In this document: in pieces, positions 1-5,357 of the stretch
Numbering within the stretch: position 1 is the stretch's first letter
Layout of the letters: every line of letters begins with the position of its first letter
Source of the DNA: a bacterium
Lineage (GTDB): Bacteria > Bacteroidota > Ignavibacteria > Kapaibacteriales > UBA961
Reading direction: 5' to 3'
Length of the DNA stretch: 6,542 nt
Assembly: GCA_022844575.1 (NCBI GenBank)
Contig: JALHLL010000198.1
Location: 1 to 6,542, forward strand
Program-made: the position numbers and the translations under genes
Notes under the pieces: generated by a model
Told to the model about the DNA's origin: nothing
Databases searched by the model: none
What the model saw: only the letters and a program-made list of their open reading frames with translations

Positions 1-24
1 TTATCATTTATTTTATGGTGTTTT

Positions 25-204
25 ATGAAAGTATTATTATTTGTTCTCTTATGCGTGTTTTTCGTCAGTTGTAGTGACCAGGGAAATCCACTAAGCCCTG
101 AAAACGAAAATTCTCTTCAATCAATTGATGGGTCGTCGAATGGAAAGTTGGGTGTTGAGGCAAAATGTCCAATCATCCCCCAGTGTCCCCGGTGTGGGGA
201 TTAA
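25..204 (+). CDS. Small lipoprotein, copy 1 (59 aa, unknown function)
   Basis: I do not recognise a named family. The 59-aa product begins with M-K, then a hydrophobic stretch (residues 3-14), then a lipobox F-V-S-C with Cys16 as the expected lipidated residue. This predicts signal peptidase II processing and membrane anchoring. After Cys16 comes a short polar linker (SDQGNPLSPENEN) and a tail with Cys48, Cys54 and Cys57, the last two forming a CxxC (CPRC) near the C-terminus. The mature chain would be only about 44 residues. It is a paralogue of the next gene: 33 of the first 45 residues match without gaps. Over the first 28 codons I count 9 synonymous and 4 nonsynonymous differences, which argues that both copies are real and under constraint. 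No clear Shine-Dalgarno precedes this ATG. The nearby ATG at 15 is in another frame. The promoter would lie at or before the window edge. Confidence 0.75.
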   Translation: MKVLLFVLLCVFFVSCSDQGNPLSPENENSLQSIDGSSNGKLGVEAKCPIIPQCPRCGD

Positions 205-214
205 GGATGTTATT

Positions 215-227
215 AACAATGATTGTT
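215..227. repeat. Short palindrome AACAATGATTGTT upstream of lipoprotein copy 2
   Basis: The two arms AACAAT and ATTGTT are perfect inverted repeats around a single central base. There is no loop, so this is not a terminator hairpin. It sits a few bases before the candidate -33 element at 233-236, which would suit an operator. In AT-rich DNA a 6-bp arm can arise by chance, so this is a weak call. Confidence 0.25.
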
Positions 228-232
228 CAATA

Positions 233-264
233 ATTGCTTAATACATTTTACAATTTTATATTTC
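233..264 (+). promoter_or_regulatory. Candidate Bacteroidota-type promoter for lipoprotein copy 2
   Basis: ATTG at 233-236 is followed after 20 bases by TATATTTC at 257-264. This is close to the Bacteroidota primary-sigma consensus (TTTG, about 19-20 bases, TAnnTTTG), with one mismatch in each box. It lies about 52 bases before the ATG at 316. Together with the gap after copy 1, it suggests that the second lipoprotein gene can be transcribed on its own. Confidence 0.4.
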
Positions 265-302
265 CTCATGTAGAAGTGTGAAGATTGTTTTTTTCTTTTA
301 TT

Positions 303-308
303 AAGGAG
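303..308 (+). promoter_or_regulatory. Ribosome binding site of lipoprotein copy 2
   Basis: AAGGAG sits 7 bases before the ATG at 316 and fixes that start. It is the clearest Shine-Dalgarno on the plus strand of this window. The first copy and the large downstream gene lack one, so the two lipoproteins may be translated at different levels. Confidence 0.65.
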
Positions 309-315
309 CTTTTCT

Positions 316-504
316 ATGAAAGTTGTATTGTTTATTCTCTTGTGTGTGTTCTTTGTTAGTTGTAGTGATCAGGGAAGTCCATTAAACCCTGAAAACGAAG
401 ACACGATACTATCAAAAGATGGAACTTCAAATGGGAAGTCTAAGGTTGAAATGGTAAGGATAGGGTTTCCAATTAATCCGGTGTGTGGAGCTTGTAATTA
501 CTAA
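316..504 (+). CDS. Small lipoprotein, copy 2 (62 aa, unknown function)
   Basis: This is the tandem paralogue of the gene at 25-204. The 62-aa product has a hydrophobic signal (residues 3-14) and a lipobox F-V-S-C with Cys16 as the lipid attachment site. The proximal linker SDQGSPLNPENED is nearly identical to copy 1. After about residue 45 the two proteins part. This copy has a hydrophobic, proline-containing tail ending in Cys57-Gly-Ala-Cys60-Asn-Tyr, whereas copy 1 has three cysteines and ends CGD. A terminal CxxC is therefore kept while its surroundings change. Possible roles include a metal- or redox-active surface peptide or a secreted signal, but nothing in the sequence decides between them. 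It has its own Shine-Dalgarno and candidate promoter. No hairpin terminator is obvious after the stop. Confidence 0.8.
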   Translation: MKVVLFILLCVFFVSCSDQGSPLNPENEDTILSKDGTSNGKSKVEMVRIGFPINPVCGACNY

Positions 505-972
505 AAATGTATCATGTTGAGACTTACAAGTGTTCTCCAATGTAGAAGAAATAATGGAATATGATATTTTTAATGTAAGTATAAGCATTGATATGTTTTA
601 TAAATGGAAGGAATTTGTAATGAACAACTTTATTTTATGTATGTGAAAATTAGATAAGTAGTAGAGTTCTTAATTTTTACTTATATGCTTTATAGATCTT
701 CTATACTATCTTGTATTATACACTCTTTCGAGTTGCGAGTTTTTCAATACAATTCTCATTTTGGGGTATTATAGTCTTGGGCAGTAAAAAGGGTTCTTGC
801 TCTCCCATGCAGTAATATTCTTTGAGTGAAACGAGGGATAGTTATTCGGCATTGACCGATTATTATTCATGAAAGTAATTGCAATTTTCTTCACCACCCT
901 CGTGAACACTAATACTGCAATGAGACACATGCGTATCCCTAAGCGCAGGGGAGAGGGGTACAAACGAGGGGT

Positions 973-992
973 ATATATAGTAATATATAGTA
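973..992. repeat. Tandem direct repeat, 2 x ATATATAGTA
   Basis: Two perfect, abutting copies of the 10-mer ATATATAGTA lie here, with an imperfect third copy (ATATAT, then GC, then AGTA) at 1008-1019. The 10-bp period equals about one helical turn, which would place protein contacts on one face of the DNA. GGGT at 969-972 and ACCC at 992-995 flank the pair and could close a weak hairpin. The repeat lies about 130 bp before the start of the HzsA-like gene. Confidence 0.45.
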
Positions 993-1067
993 CCCTTGTT
1001 CTGTATTATATATGCAGTAGGGAATTCGATACTGTTTTTTACTCTGTAACTTATGTTGCAAACGAAG

Positions 1068-1075
1068 TATTTTTG
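1068..1075 (+). promoter_or_regulatory. Candidate -7 element of the HzsA-like gene
   Basis: TATTTTTG matches the Bacteroidota -7 consensus TAnnTTTG exactly and lies 46 bases before the ATG at 1122. No good TTTG is found at the expected distance upstream, so this is only a half-match. AT-rich DNA makes such matches common. Confidence 0.25.
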
Positions 1076-1121
1076 TGATGGTGCAGTCCATCAACGATGT
1101 CTCACATTATATTTTTTACTT

Positions 1122-3614
1122 ATGAAATATGTTCTTTTGTCTCTATTCTTAGTAAGTACAGTTGTTTATGCGCAAACAAAAAACAGTTTACCTAATCCTA
1201 TCTTATTTGTTACCCAAGTTCCGGCTGTCGGATTTACATCGGTAACACAAACATTCAGCAATCATGTCCCTTCTATAAACAATGCGCCTCGAGGCGGGGA
1301 TTTGATGATTCTGTATCCTGACGGAACAAGTAGGAATTTAACGAAAGAAGCCGGATTTGGTGAAAGTGCCGAATTGCAAACGCAAAAGGCGATTGCCGTG
1401 CGCCAACCTTGTGTTCATTGGAGCGGTAAAAAGGCACTATTCAGTATGGTGGTGGGTGCACCGACAAAAATATATGAAGTTGCAGTAAATTATTGGCAAA
1501 TATATGAAGTGCAGGGACTTGGTCAGGGTGAACAAGCAGTTGTAAAAAAAGTCGAAGATCAGTATCCTGATTATAATAATATTTCCCCTATTTATGGCAG
1601 TGACGATAATATTATTTTCACTTCGGATTTACCAATCACAAAAAAACGTTATCATTATCCGCCACTTGATGAATATGAAAATGCTCAGGTCGTTTCGGGT
1701 TTATGGAAGCTAAATAGAAAAACCGGAAAACACCAGTTACTGGAACATTCGCCAAGCGGATCGTTTTATCCTATTATAGACAGTTATGGACGTATCATAT
1801 TTACTCGTTGGGATCATTTGCAGCGTGATCAGCAAGCGGATTTGGATAGGGCAGGGCAACCCTATGGCACTTTTAACTATTCGAGTGAAGATTCATTAGC
1901 ACAACCCCTCAATTCGCGTGCGGAGATTTTCCCCGAACCGAGAACGAAGGCAAATCCCGATTATGATCCGCAATATTCGGGGCATACCTTCAATCAGTTT
2001 TTTCCCTGGGAGATAAATCAGGATGGCACGGAAGAAGAAACAGTTAATCATGTGGGCAGACATGAATGGGGCGGAACATATACCGAACCCTCTTTTCCCA
2101 ATGATAAAAATCTCAGATATATCATTCAGAAAAGTTGGGTAAAAAACAAATCGTATTTACGCGGCGATTCGGGACCATTTCAAATAATGGAAGACCCTAA
2201 TAATCCGGGTAAATACTATGCAGCCGTTTCACCGGAATTTTCTCATGAAACTTCAGGACAAATCATCAGATTTTCCGGTGGTATAGGAGAAAACCCCGAA
2301 GATATGCTAATAGAGGAACTAACACACAGATCAACTGCCGGCTCGGTTGAAGAAGGAAAAACTCCTGACCCGAATCATTCGGGACGTTATCGTAATCCGC
2401 TCCCACTTTCTAACGGTGAGCTTTTGGCTGTACATACCTTTAGCACTTATGTCAATAAAAATCTCGGATCGGATCAATTTCCGAAAGTACGTTATAATTT
2501 TCGCTTAAAGAGTCTTCGTAAAGCGACTATTGACGGTAAAGAATACTTTGTCGCGGATAAGAATATCACGAATGGTTTTACACGAGCAGTACGGTACTTT
2601 AATGGCAATAATTATGAAGTAACTCGTAATGATACATTATGGGAATTAGACCCGGTAGAAGTGCGTGAGAGAATTATACCGCCATATAAAACACAAACCC
2701 CACTTTCTGTATATGAATCTGACATTTTCACGGAAATAGGTATAAACGAAGAACAGTTTCGTAATTGGATGAGCGATAATAATCTTGGACTAATAGTCAG
2801 TCGTAATGTTGTTACAAGAGATAGAAATGACGATACACAACCTTACAATCTTCGTGTACCGGGTGGGGTGGAGCATATTGCAAATAATGGTGATGTGTAT
2901 AATGTCGAATATTTGCAAATTATTCAAGCCGATTTACTCCGTGGACAAGGTGGTGCCGGAGGTTATATGACACCGAGAGCAGGCAGAAGAGTATTGAGCC
3001 AATATTTACATGACAATAAATCGGTAAAAAACAATATACCACTAAAGGATGCTCCTACAGGAAGTGTTAAAATACATTCTGACGGTTCAATAGCTGCCTT
3101 TATTCCGGCAAATCGCGCTCTTTCATGGCAATTAACGGAAAAATCGGGTAGAGCCATTGTTCGAGAACGATATTGGGTTACAATGCAATCCGGGGAAATA
3201 CGAGTATGTGCTTCATGTCACGCTGTTAATGCAAAAGATCAATTAGGTATGTCAAAACCAATCAATAAACCGGAAGCATTACGCGAACTTTTGCAATACT
3301 GGAAAAACAATATCGTAAGCGGTCATACTGAGGGCAATGACAACAATACCGAATCTGAGATTTCTGTAACTCCACACCCGATACAACAGCAATTTTCCAT
3401 AGCATTATCGGGTAAGAGCGATGAAATTATCCGTGAGATTAAGATTTTTGATATGCTTAATAATGAAGTTTTGCATCAAACTTATTACACGGAGAACGAT
3501 TCGGGAAATGAAATACCGATAAATCTTAATAATGTTTCTTCGGGTGTGTATTTCCTAATTGTTAAAACGCAAAGTGGTAAAACGTTAAGAAGAAAACTAA
3601 ACATTAGCTATTGA
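1122..3614 (+). CDS. Secreted HzsA-like (hydrazine synthase alpha-related) monohaem protein with T9SS sorting domain
   Basis: The 830-aa product starts with a Sec signal peptide (about residues 1-17, likely cleaved after V-V-Y-A before Q18). The body resembles the hydrazine synthase alpha-subunit family. It has propeller-type strands such as DGTSRNLT (67-74) and NIIFTSDL (163-170), the marked motif GRIIFTRWDHLQRD (223-236), and a PWEINQDGT segment (295-303). One haem-c site follows, Cys696-Ala-Ser-Cys699-His700. Residues about 748-830 form a T9SS type A sorting domain, with a TPHP start, the IKIFDMLNNEV strand, a SSGVYFLIV strand and a basic end. Only three cysteines exist: Cys97 and the haem pair. 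The family member known in biochemistry joins NO and ammonium to make hydrazine in anammox bacteria. Here the substrate is unknown, and no HzsB/C homologue is in view. An in-frame ATG at 1053 would place 23 non-signal residues before the signal peptide, so 1122 is preferred. There is no Shine-Dalgarno. Family assignment is by motif memory and is moderately sure. Confidence 0.75.
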   Translation: MKYVLLSLFLVSTVVYAQTKNSLPNPILFVTQVPAVGFTSVTQTFSNHVPSINNAPRGGDLMILYPDGTSRNLTKEAGFGESAELQTQKAIAVRQPCVHWSGKKALFSMVVGAPTKIYEVAVNYWQIYEVQGLGQGEQAVVKKVEDQYPDYNNISPIYGSDDNIIFTSDLPITKKRYHYPPLDEYENAQVVSGLWKLNRKTGKHQLLEHSPSGSFYPIIDSYGRIIFTRWDHLQRDQQADLDRAGQPYGTFNYSSEDSLAQPLNSRAEIFPEPRTKANPDYDPQYSGHTFNQFFPWEINQDGTEEETVNHVGRHEWGGTYTEPSFPNDKNLRYIIQKSWVKNKSYLRGDSGPFQIMEDPNNPGKYYAAVSPEFSHETSGQIIRFSGGIGENPEDMLIEELTHRSTAGSVEEGKTPDPNHSGRYRNPLPLSNGELLAVHTFSTYVNKNLGSDQFPKVRYNFRLKSLRKATIDGKEYFVADKNITNGFTRAVRYFNGNNYEVTRNDTLWELDPVEVRERIIPPYKTQTPLSVYESDIFTEIGINEEQFRNWMSDNNLGLIVSRNVVTRDRNDDTQPYNLRVPGGVEHIANNGDVYNVEYLQIIQADLLRGQGGAGGYMTPRAGRRVLSQYLHDNKSVKNNIPLKDAPTGSVKIHSDGSIAAFIPANRALSWQLTEKSGRAIVRERYWVTMQSGEIRVCASCHAVNAKDQLGMSKPINKPEALRELLQYWKNNIVSGHTEGNDNNTESEISVTPHPIQQQFSIALSGKSDEIIREIKIFDMLNNEVLHQTYYTENDSGNEIPINLNNVSSGVYFLIVKTQSGKTLRRKLNISY

Positions 3615-4059
3615 GTTCTAATAAATGGAGTAATTGTCCATGATCGGCAATAAGCGATGTATGTGCCGTGGCTATCGGTAACCAGAAAAAGGAGAAGAGG
3701 ATAGGGGCTTTGCTGTCCGCATCGAAAAGTTCATAATGCGTCCAATTATCCTTTTTCACACCGTCAAGAATAAAATGAAAAAAGTGACGGTGTTCAATAA
3801 TAGGTTTTTGATAATCACTTAAATCGCGATATGTTTCTCCTAAAAAACTTTGGAAAATAGTAGTATTAAGACCTGTTTCTTCTATTATTTCCCTTTCAAC
3901 CGTTTGCAGAGGTGTTTCTCCGACATCAACAGTTCCTTTCGGTACCTGAATACCTGCTTCGGGAAATTCGGGTTGGCTGAAAACTAATAATTCATTGCCA
4001 TGGGTAATGTAAGCGAGAGATTTTTTAAGAGTGATTATTTTTTGTGGATTTTCCATCAT
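3604..4059 (-). CDS. Nudix hydrolase (151 aa)
   Basis: This small pyrophosphohydrolase is expected to cleave a nucleoside diphosphate linked to another moiety in a Mg-dependent reaction in the cytoplasm. A perfect Nudix box occupies residues 42-64: Gly42, Glu48, Arg56-Glu57, Glu60-Glu61, Gly63, Leu64 in the pattern Gx5Ex7REUxEExGU. An upstream QVPKG leads into it, as is usual. The length fits a single-domain Nudix protein, and no signal peptide is present. The substrate cannot be read from the sequence. Two adjacent ATGs (4059 and 4056) are possible starts, and the weak purine stretch GAAGAAA at 4062-4068 serves either. The last 11 bases overlap the end of the convergent HzsA-like gene. The aldolase terminator lies immediately upstream, so expression needs a promoter near that hairpin or read-through. 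Confidence 0.92.
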   Translation of the reverse strand: MMENPQKIITLKKSLAYITHGNELLVFSQPEFPEAGIQVPKGTVDVGETPLQTVEREIIEETGLNTTIFQSFLGETYRDLSDYQKPIIEHRHFFHFILDGVKKDNWTHYELFDADSKAPILFSFFWLPIATAHTSLIADHGQLLHLLELNS

Positions 4060-4096
4060 AATTTCTTCAATTAAGAACTTAGATAAAACTGATAAT

Positions 4097-4128
4097 AAAA
4101 AAGCTCGACATAATAATATGTCGAGCTT
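4097..4128 (-). terminator. Intrinsic terminator of the aldolase gene
   Basis: AAGCTCGACAT (4101-4111) and ATGTCGAGCTT (4118-4128) form a perfect 11-bp stem with a 6-base loop. Read on the minus strand, the stem runs into a T-run (complement of 4097-4102), the arrangement of a rho-independent terminator. It lies just after the aldolase stop at 4146 and before the Nudix start. On the plus strand no T-run follows, so it acts in the minus direction only. Confidence 0.85.
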
Positions 4129-4145
4129 CTACAGAAAATTGGGTT

Positions 4146-5216
4146 TTAAGCGATAGTTACTTCATTACATAAATACACATCCTGAATTGCATTTAATAAT
4201 GCAATGCCTTCACTCATAGGTCTTTGAAACGCCTTTCTACCGGAAATTAGTCCCATACCTCCGGCTCTCTTATTGATAACGGCTGTCGTCACTGCTTCAC
4301 TAAAATCATTCTCGCCACTCGCTCCGCCCGAATTTATAAGTCCTATACGACCCATATAACAGTTAGCTACTTGATAACGACACAAATCAATCGGATGTTC
4401 GGAAGTAAGTTCGGTATATACTCTTTTGTCAATTTTACCATACGATGAATTACCCATATTGAGAGATGTATAACCGCCATTATTTTCAGGAAGTTTCTGC
4501 TTAATAATATCGGCATTGATTGTAACGCCCAGATGATTGGCTTGTCCGGTCAAATCAGCACTCACATGATAATCTTTATCAGTTTTAAAAGCGGAATTTC
4601 GCAAATAACACCACAGAATTGTACCCATACCTAATTCATGAGCCATCGCAAAAGCATTTGCCACTTCTACGATTTGTCTGCCGCTTTCGGGTGAACCGAA
4701 ATAAATGGTTGCCCCAACAGCAGCCGCACCCATATCGGCAGCATTTTTTAGAGTACCGAACATTATTTGGTCGGCTTTGTTGGGATATGTTAATAACTCA
4801 TTATGATTGATCTTTACAATGAAAGGAATCTTGTGAGCATATTTTCTTGAAACGCTACTAAGAACTCCATAAGTCGAGGCAACGGCATTACAACCGCCTT
4901 CAATAGCTAACTTCACTATATTTTCCGAATCAAAATAAAGCGGATTTTTCGCAAAACTTGCTCCTGCACTATGTTCAATTCCCTGATCGACAGGTAAAAT
5001 AGATACATATCCGCTACCGGAAAGCCGACCCGAATTATGAATCCATTGTAAGCTACGTAAAACACGATTGCTTCTATCGCTTATTCCGAAAATATTATCA
5101 ACAGAATCGGCTGAAGGAATATGGAGCGATGATTGAGCTATCGTTGTACTTTTATGTTGTAAATAATAATCGGCTTTTTCACCGAGATATGTTTCAATGG
5201 AATTGAATAGGGACAT
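4146..5216 (-). CDS. fbaB: Class I fructose-bisphosphate aldolase, FbaB/DhnA type
   Basis: The enzyme reversibly splits fructose 1,6-bisphosphate into glyceraldehyde 3-phosphate and dihydroxyacetone phosphate in glycolysis and gluconeogenesis, in the cytoplasm and without metal. The 356-aa product matches E. coli FbaB (about 350 aa) over its full length from memory: LPVDQGIEHSAGASFAKNPL (74-93), ASTYGVL (113-119), VGATIYFGS (167-175), YLRNSAFK (204-211), DYHVSADLTGQANHL (215-229), ADIIKQK (235-241), INSGGASGEND (294-304) and the C-terminal VINKRAGGMGLISGRKAF (313-330). By analogy with archaeal class I aldolases, the Schiff-base lysine should be Lys239, with Asp77 and Tyr204 in the active site. 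CGGAGA at 5226-5231 is a Shine-Dalgarno and fixes the start. The gene is bounded by terminators on both sides, so it is probably monocistronic. Nothing is missing or odd. Confidence 0.96.
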   Translation of the reverse strand: MSLFNSIETYLGEKADYYLQHKSTTIAQSSLHIPSADSVDNIFGISDRSNRVLRSLQWIHNSGRLSGSGYVSILPVDQGIEHSAGASFAKNPLYFDSENIVKLAIEGGCNAVASTYGVLSSVSRKYAHKIPFIVKINHNELLTYPNKADQIMFGTLKNAADMGAAAVGATIYFGSPESGRQIVEVANAFAMAHELGMGTILWCYLRNSAFKTDKDYHVSADLTGQANHLGVTINADIIKQKLPENNGGYTSLNMGNSSYGKIDKRVYTELTSEHPIDLCRYQVANCYMGRIGLINSGGASGENDFSEAVTTAVINKRAGGMGLISGRKAFQRPMSEGIALLNAIQDVYLCNEVTIA

Positions 5217-5225
5217 TGAGTTTAT

Positions 5226-5270
5226 TCTCCGTTTTTAATGAGAAAGTTTATAATGCAAAATACCAACAAA
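5226..5270 (-). promoter_or_regulatory. Ribosome binding site and tentative promoter region of fbaB
   Basis: Read on the minus strand, GGAGA (5230-5226) sits 9 bases before the ATG and is a credible Shine-Dalgarno. Further upstream are TATAAA (5252-5247) and TTTG (5270-5267). Their spacing, 14 bases, is too short for either the Bacteroidota or the sigma-70 consensus, so the promoter part is tentative. Any fbaB promoter must lie between the upstream terminator at about 5300 and the start. Confidence 0.4.
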
Positions 5271-5299
5271 GTTCGAATTTTAGTGTGTAGTGGTAAGAC

Positions 5300-5338
5300 T
5301 AAAAATAAAAAGGCATTCGGAGTTTTCCGAATGCCTTT
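5300..5338 (-). terminator. Intrinsic terminator of the T9SS cargo gene
   Basis: AAAGGCATTCGGA (5309-5321) and TCCGAATGCCTTT (5326-5338) form a perfect 13-bp stem with a 4-base loop. On the minus strand it is followed by TTTTATTTTT, which makes a strong rho-independent terminator about 20 bases after the stop of the gene ending at 5358. It separates that gene from fbaB. Confidence 0.9.
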
Positions 5339-5357
5339 AAGTTCCTTACCCAGATTC

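Larger units (their letters stand above)
505..1121. other. Gene-poor intergenic region (about 617 bp)
   Basis: No convincing gene is seen here on either strand. Open stretches exist (869-1078 plus, 769-963 minus), but they overlap each other, lack Shine-Dalgarno sites and encode low-complexity or implausible peptides. The region is very AT-rich up to about 720. It then contains a G-rich patch (three GGGG runs at 948-951, 955-958 and 968-971), the tandem repeat at 973-992, and a TA-rich segment leading to the gene at 1122. It probably holds the promoter and any regulatory sites of that gene. A decayed gene is possible but not demonstrable by eye. Confidence 0.6.

Noticed and set aside
620..646. 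Eight-codon open frame (MNNFILCM) after GGAAGGAA
   Set aside because: The Shine-Dalgarno-like sequence is suggestive, but the peptide is too short to support, and no gene follows closely that it could control as a leader.
769..963. 64-aa open frame on the minus strand
   Set aside because: It overlaps the equally weak plus-strand frame and has no recognisable motif or ribosome binding site.
869..1078. 69-aa open frame on the plus strand in the intergenic region, beginning MKVIAIFF
   Set aside because: It has no Shine-Dalgarno, no lipobox cysteine and an implausible composition, and it overlaps the repeat region. Its similarity to the lipoprotein starts is limited to M-K-V.
1053..1121. Earlier in-frame ATG for the HzsA-like gene
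   Set aside because: It would put 23 residues, including two cysteines and a histidine, before an otherwise canonical signal peptide. The ATG at 1122 gives M-K-hydrophobic-AQ directly.
2963..3157. 64-aa open frame on the minus strand inside the HzsA-like gene
   Set aside because: It is antisense to a well-supported coding region and shows no motif.
4619..4810. 63-aa open frame on the plus strand inside fbaB
   Set aside because: It is antisense to a strongly conserved enzyme gene and has no independent support.
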